The notes: a model not told the origin generated them from the sequence alone. A stretch of 64,000 bases of DNA from Shewanella sp. GD04112 (GCF_029835735.1 NZ_JAOEAL010000003.1:1-64000), one strand, 5' to 3'; numbered from the stretch's first letter, positions 25,544 through 33,713 are shown. Program-made: numbers and translations.

Positions 25544-25671
25544 ATCACTCTCCTGTTATGATGAGTGCACAGCTTATCGCGCGATCTTAAGTGGGAATAG
25601 GACGTCCTAAAATGGACGCTTACGGGTGTTAGTCAAGTTCACCATAATATAGTCATTTTTTAATGCTTCAG

Positions 25672-25723
25672 TTGCGGTTTACCTGGATTCGCCTATAATA
25701 ATTTACTGCACCAACCGGTCGGT
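25672..25723 (+). promoter_or_regulatory. Promoter and operator of the tetR-RND operon
   Basis: TTGCGG (25672-25677), a 16-bp spacer and TATAAT (25694-25699) form a good promoter. Just downstream, ACCAACCGGTCGGT (25710-25723) is a near-perfect palindrome of the kind bound by TetR-family repressors, placed to block initiation. This predicts autorepression by the TetR gene that follows. Confidence 0.65.
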
Positions 25724-25729
25724 ATTTTT

Positions 25730-26317
25730 GTGGCTACGGCGGCTTCGATCCGGCCTCGGCACGGGAGCTTATCCTTGAATAAAAAATCTCAACTGACTAA
25801 CAGTCAAATCATTCAGGCCGCGCTTAGTGTTGCTGCTGAAAATGGCGCCGGTAAAGTGACGCTGGATGCGGTTGCCAAAGTCGCTGGTGTCAGTAAAGGT
25901 GGTTTGATTTACCATTTTCCCAGTAAAGAAGCGTTAATCAGCGCCATGGTGCAGCATTTGTTAGATGAGACAGAGTGCCAGCGGACGCAACAAGAGCGCA
26001 CGGAAAGTTCGACCTTGGCAGCGGTATTGCAAACCCGCGCCCACTTTACCCGGCAGATTGCCGGTAATACCGCGATGGCGATTCTGGCCGCGGCCGCAGA
26101 GCAGCCAGCTTTGTTACAGCCGGTGCAGCAACACAATAAGGATGTAATGCAGCAAATTCAGGCTGAACATGGTAATTCACTGCAGGCAACCTTGCTGTTA
26201 CTGGCCAGTGAAGCCCTGATTTATCACGATTTATTGAATTTATCCCCTTTTACCGCAGCAGAGCGCAGCGCGCTGGAACAACAATTAGTGCAACAGGCAC
26301 GGGAGCTACAAGTATGA
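25730..26317 (+). CDS. TetR-family repressor
   Basis: The frame opens with GTG at 25730 (195 residues). A TTG at 25775 with GGGAG eight bases before it may be the true start, giving MNKKSQLTNSQ. The N-terminal DNA-binding domain is clear: QIIQAALSVAAENGAGKVTLDAVAKVAGVSKGGLIYHFPSKEALI. The C-terminal ligand domain is helical. It overlaps the efflux adaptor gene by an ATGA junction, so it probably represses that operon until a drug or metabolite binds. Confidence 0.85.
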   Translation: MATAASIRPRHGSLSLNKKSQLTNSQIIQAALSVAAENGAGKVTLDAVAKVAGVSKGGLIYHFPSKEALISAMVQHLLDETECQRTQQERTESSTLAAVLQTRAHFTRQIAGNTAMAILAAAAEQPALLQPVQQHNKDVMQQIQAEHGNSLQATLLLLASEALIYHDLLNLSPFTAAERSALEQQLVQQARELQV

Positions 26318-27366
26318 AGATGGCATTTAAATCACCCTGCTGGGTTTTGAGTTTCGTGATTGGTTTAAGCGCCTGCTCAGAAGCACCGCCACCGGCCGCA
26401 GTGGCGGTACCGACAGTGAAGCTCTATACCGTGAATGGCGAAGAGCAGGCCAATAGCCGGCATTTTGTCGGCCGTATAGATGCGGTGAGTACTGTTGATT
26501 TAGCCTTTCAGGTTGGCGGCCGGGTCACTGAATTACCGGTGCAGCAGGGGCAGGTCGTGCCTGCCGGAGAACTGCTGGCCGCTTTAGATCCCGCAGACTA
26601 CCAATTAGCCGTGGACCAGGCGGAAGTGCAGCTGGCGCAGGCCAGTCGAGATCTGGAACGTGGCAAGCCGTTGCGTGAACAGGGAGTTTTAACCCCGTCT
26701 GCCTTTGATCAGCTGCAAACCAATTTTGAAATTGCCCGGGTTGCGTTGGAAAATGCCCGCCGTAATCTGGACTACACCCAACTTAAAGCGCCCTTTGATG
26801 CGCTGGTTACCCGCCGGCTGGTAGAACGTTTTGCCACTGTTGCTGCCGGTACGCCATTGTTACGAGTGCAAAATATTTCCGAATTGCGTGTACATATTAA
26901 CGTGCCGGAACAGATTATGCGCCAGGTCAGGGATACCAGTGACTATCTGGTTTCAGTGCGGTTATCCGAGGCGGCAACCGAGCGTTATCCGCTGGCATAC
27001 CGGGAACATGCTACCGAAGTCGACCCGTTAACCCAAACCTATCAGGTGTCTTTTGCGATGCCGCGTTTACCGGAAGTTAATTTATTACCAGGTATGACGG
27101 TTAATGTGGTGACTGAGCGGGTAGCAACCGACAGCGCCGTGTTGATTCCGGTATCCGCGCTGGATACCACCACACCGGAACAATTTTATGTCTGGCGCTA
27201 TCAGCCCGAAACCCAAACTGTGCAGCGCATTGCCGTACAGGTTGGCACGGTGCGTGAGCAACAGATTGAAGTGCTCAGTGGCCTGAACCGGGGCGAGCAG
27301 GTGGTTTCTGCCGGGATTTATCAGTTACAGCCCGGGCAGCAGGTGCAGCCCTTTGTGGCCTACTAA
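26314..27366 (+). CDS. RND efflux periplasmic adaptor lipoprotein
   Basis: The 350-residue product has a signal peptide with lipobox LSACSE and the membrane-fusion layout: first barrel-sandwich half (VGGRVTELPVQQGQVVPAGELLAALDPADY), a helical hairpin (QLAVDQAEVQLAQASRDLERG...ALENARRNLDYTQLKAPFDALV), then beta-barrel and membrane-proximal domains (LLPGMTVNV). It bridges the pump to an outer-membrane channel. No channel gene lies in the cassette, so host TolC is probably used. GC content and codon use look higher than in the plasmid backbone. Confidence 0.9.
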   Translation: MKMAFKSPCWVLSFVIGLSACSEAPPPAAVAVPTVKLYTVNGEEQANSRHFVGRIDAVSTVDLAFQVGGRVTELPVQQGQVVPAGELLAALDPADYQLAVDQAEVQLAQASRDLERGKPLREQGVLTPSAFDQLQTNFEIARVALENARRNLDYTQLKAPFDALVTRRLVERFATVAAGTPLLRVQNISELRVHINVPEQIMRQVRDTSDYLVSVRLSEAATERYPLAYREHATEVDPLTQTYQVSFAMPRLPEVNLLPGMTVNVVTERVATDSAVLIPVSALDTTTPEQFYVWRYQPETQTVQRIAVQVGTVREQQIEVLSGLNRGEQVVSAGIYQLQPGQQVQPFVAY

Positions 27367-27377
27367 GGAGCCTTCTG

Positions 27378-30300
27378 ATGCGGATTGCCAGTTATGCAAT
27401 TGAAAAGCAGGTTAATACCTGGCTGTTTATTATGCTGTGCTTTTTGGGCGGACTTTGGGCATTGGTCAGTATTGGCCGCTTAGAAGATCCGGCCTTTACC
27501 CTGAAAGAGGCGATTATTGTCACCTATTATCCGGGCGCAACGGCATTGGAAGTGGAAGAGGAAGTGACGGAATTGCTGGAATCCGCTATTCAGCAATTAT
27601 CACAATTAAAGCGTATTACCTCCAAGTCGATGCCGGGTAAATCGGAAATCCGGGTGCAAATTCAGGATAAGTATGACGGCAGTCAGATGCCACAGATTTG
27701 GGATGAGCTCAGGCGTAAGGTTAATGATGCCAGTATTCGCCTGCCCACCGGCGTAATGAAGCCGATCGTCAATGATGATTTCGGTGATGTATTTGGTATT
27801 TTTTATGCCGTGACAACTGACGGTTTTTCCGATCGCGAAGTACGCGAGCTGGCTACTTTTTTACGCCGTGAGATGCTGACGGTGCCTGGGGTGGCAAAAG
27901 TCCAGACCGCCGGCGAACCGGAAGAGCAAATCAGCGTAGAAATTTCGCATGAGCGTTTGCTCGGGATCGGTCTGCCTTTGCAGTTAGTGGTCAATACTCT
28001 GCAAACCGAAAATGCAGTAGCACAAGCCGGCTCGGTGCAGGTGGGTGACAAAAGGATTCGCCTGAACAGCAAACCCGGCCTGGATTCAATTGAGGCAATT
28101 GAAAATTTACGGATTGGAAAACCGGGCTCAACCGAGCAACTAAGCATTTTTGATGTTGCAACAGTGCGCCGGGATGAAGTTGAAGTGCCATCGCAAATCA
28201 TTCGCTTTAATGGCAAACCGGCCTTTACGCTGGCGATTTCCGGTCTGACCGATGCCAATATTGTCGATGTAGGTAAAGCGGTTGATCAGCATCTGGCGAA
28301 ACTGGCAGAGCGTATCCCGCTTGGCGTAACCCTGCATCCGATCTATCAGCAACATGTCGTGGTGGATAACGCCATTAACGACTTTATTGTTAACCTGATC
28401 TTGTCCGTGGTCATTGTTATTGCGGTGCTGTGTCTGACCATGGGGTGGCGGGTTGGTTTAGTCGTTGGCGGTACTTTGTTACTTACCGTCTTGGGTACCG
28501 TATTCTTTATGAAACTGGCCAATATCGAGATGGAGCGGATTTCGCTTGGCGCGCTGATTATTGCCATGGGCATGTTGGTTGATAACGCCATCGTGGTCGC
28601 AGAAACCATGCTGATTAATATGCAGCGTGGCCAGAGTTCACGGCAGGCGGCGGATGAAGCGGCCAGTCGTACCCAGATCCCGCTGTTAGGCGCGACCGTG
28701 ATTGGCATTATGGCCTTTGCTGGTATTGGCCTGTCGCCGAATAGTACCGGTGAGTTCTTGTTTTCGCTGTTTGCCGTCATCGCGATTTCATTGCTGTTAA
28801 GTTGGGTGCTGGCGATTAGTGTCACCCCTTTGCTGGCGCATTATTTGTTTAAAGTCGATGCCAATAGTGCCGCTGCCGATCCCTATGCTGCCGGTTTTTA
28901 TCAGCGTTATGTCAGGGTATTGCGCTTTGCCTTGCGCCAACGTGCGCTAACTCTGGGCGGTTTGGCGCTGCTAACGCTAATTAGTGTTATCGGTTTCGGG
29001 CAAGTAAAGCAGGCATTTTTCCCGGCGTCGAACACGCCAATTTTCTACTTGAATTACTTCTTGCCCCAGGGCTCAGATATTCGCGCTACCTCGCGTGATC
29101 TGGCAGAAATTGAAGCCTTTGTAATGGCGCAACCCGAAGTCGAATCAGTCAGTAGTTTCGTTGGCTCGGGTGCCAGTCGCTTTATGTTGACTTACGCACC
29201 GGAGCAGCCGAATGCCGCCTATGGCCAATTGATTATCCGTACCGCACACCGTGACCAGATCCCACCGCTGATGCAGCGGCTGCGCACTGAACTGCCGCCG
29301 CGCTTACCGCAGGCTGAGATCTACACCCAGCAACTGATGTTTGGGCCGGGCAGTGGCGCTAAGCTGCAAGCCAGGGTATCTGGCCCGGATGAGCGCATCT
29401 TACGGCAGCTCGGCCAGCAAATTACTGAATTAATGCGTCAAGAGCCGGCTATCACCGATTTACGGCATAACTGGCGGCAACGGGAGCTGGTGATCGTACC
29501 GGACTTTAACCAAGAGCGGGCGCGGGTTGCCGGCATTAACCGCACTGATTTGGCGCAAACACTGGAGTTTGCCAGCACCGGGTTGCGCAGTGGTGTCTAC
29601 CGCGAACATGATAAGCAAATTCCCATCGTGGTGCGGCCGCCAGCACCCGAGCGGTTTGATATTGACCGGCTGCAGGATCGGATGATTTGGAGTGCTAACG
29701 ATAATACCTATATTCCGATTACGCAGGTGATTAATGGGCTGCAAACCCAAACTGAAGAAACGATAATTCAGCGCCGCGACCGGTTAAGAACCCTTACCGT
29801 TGAAGCTGAACCGGCCTGGGGTTACACGGCCGATCAGGCCCTAAAATTGGTTCGCCCGAAAATTGAGGCGCTGCCATTACCCGCTGGTTATCAACTGAGT
29901 TGGGGCGGTGAATATGAAAACTCCGCAGAAGCCCAGCAATCGCTGGCCGCGCAATTACCCTTAAGTTTTATCGTGATGCTGGTGATCAGTATTTTACTGT
30001 TTGGTGCGCTGAAGCAGCCGCTGGTGATTTGGTTAATAGTGCCGATGTCTATCTGTGGCGTGACCGCCGGTTTACTGGCCACCGGATTGCCTTTTGGCTT
30101 TACGGCCTTACTCGGCTTCCTCAGTTTGTCAGGCATGCTGATGAAGAACGCCATCGTACTGGTAGACGAAATTGATCTGCAAATTCAGCAAAACAGCGAT
30201 AAGGTTCAGGCGATAGTGCAGGCCAGTGTCAGCCGGATCCGGCCGGTATTACTGGCAGCCTTGACCACGATTCTGGGGATGTTGCCGCTGATTTGGGATG

Positions 30301-30416
30301 CGTTTTTCAATAGTATGGCAGTAACGATAATGGCCGGCCTAGCCTTTGCCTCGGTATTAACCCTGGTCGCGGTGCCGGTACTGTATGCCATGCTGTTTCG
30401 GATAAAACCCGCCTGA
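27378..30416 (+). CDS. RND efflux pump permease
   Basis: The 1012-residue inner-membrane protein has the RND plan: an N-terminal span, a large periplasmic loop, a cluster of spans (about 335-540), a second loop and final spans. The TM4 motif is IIAMGMLVDNAIVVAETM, with one Asp followed by Asn where AcrB has two Asp. TM10 keeps the Lys in LSGMLMKNAIVLVDEID. It exports substrates by proton antiport. The D-N pair fits a subfamily other than AcrB, perhaps TriC-like. It follows the adaptor by 11 bp. Confidence 0.92.
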   Translation: MRIASYAIEKQVNTWLFIMLCFLGGLWALVSIGRLEDPAFTLKEAIIVTYYPGATALEVEEEVTELLESAIQQLSQLKRITSKSMPGKSEIRVQIQDKYDGSQMPQIWDELRRKVNDASIRLPTGVMKPIVNDDFGDVFGIFYAVTTDGFSDREVRELATFLRREMLTVPGVAKVQTAGEPEEQISVEISHERLLGIGLPLQLVVNTLQTENAVAQAGSVQVGDKRIRLNSKPGLDSIEAIENLRIGKPGSTEQLSIFDVATVRRDEVEVPSQIIRFNGKPAFTLAISGLTDANIVDVGKAVDQHLAKLAERIPLGVTLHPIYQQHVVVDNAINDFIVNLILSVVIVIAVLCLTMGWRVGLVVGGTLLLTVLGTVFFMKLANIEMERISLGALIIAMGMLVDNAIVVAETMLINMQRGQSSRQAADEAASRTQIPLLGATVIGIMAFAGIGLSPNSTGEFLFSLFAVIAISLLLSWVLAISVTPLLAHYLFKVDANSAAADPYAAGFYQRYVRVLRFALRQRALTLGGLALLTLISVIGFGQVKQAFFPASNTPIFYLNYFLPQGSDIRATSRDLAEIEAFVMAQPEVESVSSFVGSGASRFMLTYAPEQPNAAYGQLIIRTAHRDQIPPLMQRLRTELPPRLPQAEIYTQQLMFGPGSGAKLQARVSGPDERILRQLGQQITELMRQEPAITDLRHNWRQRELVIVPDFNQERARVAGINRTDLAQTLEFASTGLRSGVYREHDKQIPIVVRPPAPERFDIDRLQDRMIWSANDNTYIPITQVINGLQTQTEETIIQRRDRLRTLTVEAEPAWGYTADQALKLVRPKIEALPLPAGYQLSWGGEYENSAEAQQSLAAQLPLSFIVMLVISILLFGALKQPLVIWLIVPMSICGVTAGLLATGLPFGFTALLGFLSLSGMLMKNAIVLVDEIDLQIQQNSDKVQAIVQASVSRIRPVLLAALTTILGMLPLIWDAFFNSMAVTIMAGLAFASVLTLVAVPVLYAMLFRIKPA

Positions 30417-30429
30417 GCTGGTTAAAACA

Positions 30430-30448
30430 GGGCCGGTTTTGCCGGCCC
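30430..30448. terminator. Bidirectional terminator between the RND permease and the DksA-like gene
   Basis: GGGCCGG and CCGGCCC form a 7-bp GC stem over TTTTG. On the minus strand it is followed by TGTTTT. It lies between convergent stops. Confidence 0.65.
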
Positions 30449-30453
30449 GGTGG

Positions 30454-30768
30454 CTACTTGGCGCAGCGAATACAAAGCTCAGTAAAGGGGATAGTGGTAA
30501 GACGTGCCAATTTAATGGCCTCGCCACACTGGGCACATTTATCGTAAGTGCCGAGTTCCATTCGGCCAAGCGCTCTGTTGATTTGTGCCAGCTCTTGCCG
30601 ATCTTTTTGTTCGATAGCGCTTAATACTTCATCATTCTCGCGTTCGGTTGCCTGTTCGGCAAAGTCAGCACTGCGACCTTGCGCAAAGTCGCGCTCAATG
30701 GCAGCGACCTGGCGCTCCAATTCTAATTTTCGGGCTAGCAGGCGACTTTTAAATTCCTGAAATGGCAT
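30454..30768 (-). CDS. DksA/TraR-family C4 zinc-finger protein
   Basis: The 104-residue product has an N-terminal coiled coil (residues 5-70) with acidic residues and a C-terminal C4 zinc finger: C78, C81, C99, C102 in CAQCGEAI...LCIRC. This family binds RNA polymerase in its secondary channel and alters promoter choice. The IS66 element begins only 7 bp upstream of the ATG, so the native promoter and ribosome site are gone. Expression would depend on the IS end, and the N-terminus may be shortened. Confidence 0.85.
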   Translation of the reverse strand: MPFQEFKSRLLARKLELERQVAAIERDFAQGRSADFAEQATERENDEVLSAIEQKDRQELAQINRALGRMELGTYDKCAQCGEAIKLARLTTIPFTELCIRCAK

Positions 30769-30832
30769 TTGCGGCGTAAGCGTCCATTTTAGGACGTATT
30801 GACGCCTTATAGATTTCGGCCAAGCATCCTGG

Positions 30833-31096
30833 CTAGATGTCTTTCATGATCTGCACCAGACCTGGTGGGATTTTCCACTGGCGGTTATCATCGCTGACCA
30901 CCATCACTGATTTCTTGTTGATTTTGATAACCACGCCGAACACTTGGCCTTCTTTGGCCTTGAAGTGGACTTTTTGGCCTAAACGTAGCTGGCTTAGAAC
31001 ATTGATGTCGTTTTGCAAACGTAAGTAGTCTATCCGCTTGCAGATTAGCTCGTTCAGGTCATGTAATTCGTCTAAGGTTAGGTCTTCTATGCGCAT
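30833..31096 (-). CDS. IS66-associated accessory protein, 87 residues (right copy)
   Basis: The product is identical to the left-copy one at 20404. The DNA differs by one base near the 3' end. It lies directly after tnpC. Confidence 0.6.
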   Translation of the reverse strand: MRIEDLTLDELHDLNELICKRIDYLRLQNDINVLSQLRLGQKVHFKAKEGQVFGVVIKINKKSVMVVSDDNRQWKIPPGLVQIMKDI

Positions 31097-31114
31097 ATCG
31101 CCTCCGTCTGGAGG

Positions 31115-32842
31115 CTATTCTACCGAAGTGGCGGGTAAAGCAAAGAGGTCTGAACGCAGTGGATTATCGGCGAACTGGGTTTTCCAATACCGTGGCGTCA
31201 GTTCATGTACCAGGCTGGCAGGGTGTTGGCTGATACGTAGCAGTACATCGGTCAGATAATCGTTTACATTGATATCATGCAATCGACAAGTGACTATCAG
31301 GCTTTGGATAACGCCAACATGCTCAGCACCGATTTCTGTCCAACAGAACAACCAATTTTTTCTCCCCATGGGTATGGGCCTGAGCGCCCGCTCCAGATGG
31401 TTTGTATCCAGCGGCACATCGGGGTCTTCTAAGAAGACACGCAGTGCCATTTCTTTGCTTTGTACATAGCCAATCGCTTTGTAGAGGGGGTCTTTTGGCA
31501 GCAGCGTCAGGTTATGCAGGGTGTCATCACACCACGTAAAGAAGCGGTCAACCACCGGTTTACTGTGCGCAAGCCGGTATTGGCGTTTTTTGTCATCCGT
31601 GAGCTTTTGGTTTCGGATAGTCTCTTCTATCTCATACAGCTTGGCGATTAGGCTTATCGCTTCTTTGGCCGGTTGTGGCCAGCTGTTTTCGGCTGCAATA
31701 AATTGCCGGCGACTGTGCACCCAGCACTGGGCATGGGTTAAGCCCTCATTCGCTTTTATATAACTGGCATAGGCGCTGTAGCCATCGCTTAATAAAGTCC
31801 CTTTAAAGCGATGTTTTAATATCTCTTCTATATGTTGCCGCCCGCGGCTGGTGGAGAAGGTAAAAACAATTTCATCCTTATCACCATACACCGGCCAGAA
31901 GTAACTTTGCTTCATTTTGCCCGGGCCCGCTTTGCCTGCTTTAATCGGCGTCTCGTCCATTGCCAGCACCTGGCTTTGTAAGATGCTGGTCAGCATCGCA
32001 TCCACAATCGGATAGAGTAAATCAATACCGCGTGCCACGATGGTGCCCAGTGTGCTGCGGCTTAAAGTAATGCCCGCTGCGGCTAAGCGCTGGTGTTGGC
32101 GATACAGCGGCAAGTGGTATTGGAATTTATCCACCAACATGCCGACGATAAAACTCACATCCGCCACGCTTTTATCCAGCACATTAAACGGCGCTGCGCT
32201 TGGCAGGATAGTGTCGCTGCCTTTGTGTTTAACGATTTGCCGGTCATAACGCAGCACGTCGAAGCTCTCTGGGCGCTGTGCTAAGCGGAAGGTGCTTTTT
32301 ACGCCAATCACTTCATACTGGTCGGCATCTTCCCCTTTTAACTCGTCTGGTATCAGCGTAATCACTTTCACCGGTACGTTATCGTTAAATCGCAAACCAC
32401 TGTCATTAACGCAATCATCCGGGCGCTGTTTGCCTTTTCTGCGGGTGTAGGTGGTATATTCGGTTTCACCTTCGGGTTGGGCCAGTGCTGGCACCATATC
32501 GCCCAGTAAGCTTAACTGCATACCCAATTCCAAGGCGCGCTTTTCTGACTTCTGACCAAACAACTGCTTCTCAAACCAGGCTAAGCGCTGCTTAATGCCC
32601 GCGAAGGACTGTGTCATTTTGGCATACTGCGCTTGCAGCTCATCCCAGTTTTGCTCAAGTACACTGTGTTTTTGTGATAAGGCAGCATGCTTTTGTGCCA
32701 ATTCAGCATGGGCTTGCGCTAAGGTGTCTTTTTGCTGTAGCGCTTCAACCAAAGCTTGCAGGCGCGCGATTTCACTGGTTAAATTAACCCGTGTATCGGC
32801 ATCAGTTGCCACGTTTGATGAGGATGAAGGCTTGATTTTCAT
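31115..32842 (-). CDS. IS66-family TnpC transposase (right copy of element A, intact)
   Basis: The 575-residue product has an N-terminal coiled coil with heptad-like KHAALSQKHSVLEQNWDELQ, then the IS66 core (GEDADQYEVIGVKSTFRLAQ), and the catalytic stretches LAMDETPIKAGK, LSDGYSAYASY and NHLERALRPIP. It is the only intact element A transposase here and could serve both copies. The coiled-coil block is 20 residues longer than in the left copy and unrelated in sequence there. Confidence 0.92.
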   Translation of the reverse strand: MKIKPSSSSNVATDADTRVNLTSEIARLQALVEALQQKDTLAQAHAELAQKHAALSQKHSVLEQNWDELQAQYAKMTQSFAGIKQRLAWFEKQLFGQKSEKRALELGMQLSLLGDMVPALAQPEGETEYTTYTRRKGKQRPDDCVNDSGLRFNDNVPVKVITLIPDELKGEDADQYEVIGVKSTFRLAQRPESFDVLRYDRQIVKHKGSDTILPSAAPFNVLDKSVADVSFIVGMLVDKFQYHLPLYRQHQRLAAAGITLSRSTLGTIVARGIDLLYPIVDAMLTSILQSQVLAMDETPIKAGKAGPGKMKQSYFWPVYGDKDEIVFTFSTSRGRQHIEEILKHRFKGTLLSDGYSAYASYIKANEGLTHAQCWVHSRRQFIAAENSWPQPAKEAISLIAKLYEIEETIRNQKLTDDKKRQYRLAHSKPVVDRFFTWCDDTLHNLTLLPKDPLYKAIGYVQSKEMALRVFLEDPDVPLDTNHLERALRPIPMGRKNWLFCWTEIGAEHVGVIQSLIVTCRLHDINVNDYLTDVLLRISQHPASLVHELTPRYWKTQFADNPLRSDLFALPATSVE

Positions 32843-32863
32843 GATGCCAATTATACAGGCTTA

Positions 32864-33214
32864 TCAAGCGCTTGACTGCCCATAGCGCTTCGCTTGTTTC
32901 TGGCGAAGTACGGTAATTCCGTCAACGATCATTTGCAGGGTGCAACCGGTGAGCGATTGGATCCCACTCGGATGCGGTTTCACCGGAAACTGGCCTTGCT
33001 CGAGGCGCTTAGCCCAGACACAATAGCCTGAGCTTTCGAAGTACAACACCTTCATCTGGGTTTTGCGGGCATTGATAAACACAAAGTACTGGCCGCTTTG
33101 TGGATTATGGCAAAGTTTATTGCGCACCAGGGCACTTAAACCGTTAAAGGATTTACGCATATCCACGGGTGTGGTGCACAGCCAGATTTTTTGGTTGGCA
33201 GCAGGGATAAACAT
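32864..33214 (-). CDS. IS66-family TnpB (right copy of element A)
   Basis: The 116-residue product has the same TnpB motifs as the left copy (TTPVDMRKSFNGL, FVFINARKTQMKVLYF). Its start overlaps the tnpA stop. Confidence 0.9.
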   Translation of the reverse strand: MFIPAANQKIWLCTTPVDMRKSFNGLSALVRNKLCHNPQSGQYFVFINARKTQMKVLYFESSGYCVWAKRLEQGQFPVKPHPSGIQSLTGCTLQMIVDGITVLRQKQAKRYGQSSA

Positions 33215-33495
33215 TATTGCTGGTTAAGCGTGAGTTCAACGCCATTACCCAGTGACAAGACGATATGCCAGCGGGTGTTACCGTGATGTGCAAGCGCGGA
33301 TAAATCGATAAACGGTGTATCCTGGTGCACAGGCGCTTGTTCAGTTTGCTCAGCCAAGCGTTGCCGCCATTTATAAAATGACATGGTACTGAGTTGATGG
33401 GTTTGACAAAATTCAGTGATGCTCAGCTCTGATGTGTGCCATAAGTCGATTAATTGCTGCCACTGTGCAGCATTGCGGTAAGCTCGCTTTGCCAT
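33214..33495 (-). CDS. IS66-family TnpA (right copy of element A)
   Basis: The 93-residue helix-turn-helix protein is the first gene of the element, with GGAG before its ATG. See the left copy for motifs. Confidence 0.85.
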   Translation of the reverse strand: MAKRAYRNAAQWQQLIDLWHTSELSITEFCQTHQLSTMSFYKWRQRLAEQTEQAPVHQDTPFIDLSALAHHGNTRWHIVLSLGNGVELTLNQQ

Positions 33496-33575
33496 ATCAC
33501 TCTCCTGTTATGATGAGTGCACAGCTTATCGCGCGATCTTAAGTGGGAATAGGACGTCCTAAAATGGACGCTTAC

Positions 33576-33669
33576 GCCCCAAAAAAGAAAACGGCCCAAA
33601 GCAAGGACCGTTCGTATCAATAAAACTCGCTACCCTGTTCGCTCTAAACACCTTAAGTGATAGGTGTTA
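33576..33669 (+). mobile_element. IS4-family element, right copy, 3' remnant
   Basis: These 94 bp match the reverse complement of 16308-16401 of the left copy. They include the last transposase codons and the terminal repeat ending AGGTGTTA, directly followed by the 10-bp target duplication. Confidence 0.9.
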
Positions 33670-33679
33670 TGCTTTTACA
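33670..33679. repeat. 10-bp target duplication, right copy
   Basis: TGCTTTTACA is identical to 16298-16307. Confidence 0.93.
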
Positions 33680-33713
33680 GGCTTTAATGATTTTAGCCGC
33701 CGATGAATTACTA

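Larger units (their letters stand above)
20347..25623 (-). mobile_element. IS66-family element A, left copy, interrupted by a second IS66-family element
   Basis: Ends GTAAGCGTCCATTTTAGGACG and its inverse bound 2740 bp of element A once the nested 2529-bp element and one 8-bp duplication are removed. It encodes TnpA, TnpB, a split TnpC and an 87-residue extra protein. No 8-bp duplication flanks it (GCTACGAA against GGGTGTTA), so its surroundings have been rearranged. Confidence 0.85.
30776..33575 (-). mobile_element. IS66-family element A, right copy, complete
   Basis: The element is 2800 bp with ends GTAAGCGTCCATTTTAGGACG and its inverse, in the same orientation as the left copy. All four genes are intact. 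No 8-bp duplication flanks it (TTTGCGGC against GCCCCAAA), consistent with joint mobility of the two copies or later deletion. Confidence 0.9.
16308..33669. mobile_element. Composite transposon carrying nhaA, with later IS66/RND cassette insertion
   Basis: Two inverted copies of an IS4-family element form the outer parts. The left copy is intact (16308-17739); the right copy is split (19244-20346 and 33576-33669). Their outer ends TAACACCTATCACTTAAGG are flanked by a perfect 10-bp duplication. The original cargo is nhaA. The right IS copy was later entered by IS66-family DNA carrying an efflux operon, with loss of about 235 bp of the copy. Confidence 0.88.
16291..33688 (+). terminator. Terminator hairpin split by the composite transposon
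   Basis: Joining the flanks across the transposon and dropping one duplication copy gives AAAGCCTG, loop CTTTTA and CAGGCTTT: an 8-bp stem with a 6-nt loop, positioned about 30 bp after the lipoprotein stop. The 10-bp target duplication spans the whole loop. The T-run afterwards is weak, so it may be a hairpin of another kind. Confidence 0.65.

Noticed and set aside
20339..33583. A clean IS66 composite transposition with an 8-bp duplication
   Set aside because: The outer flanks GCTACGAA and GCCCCAAA differ and 235 bp of the entered element are missing, so simple insertion does not explain the junctions.
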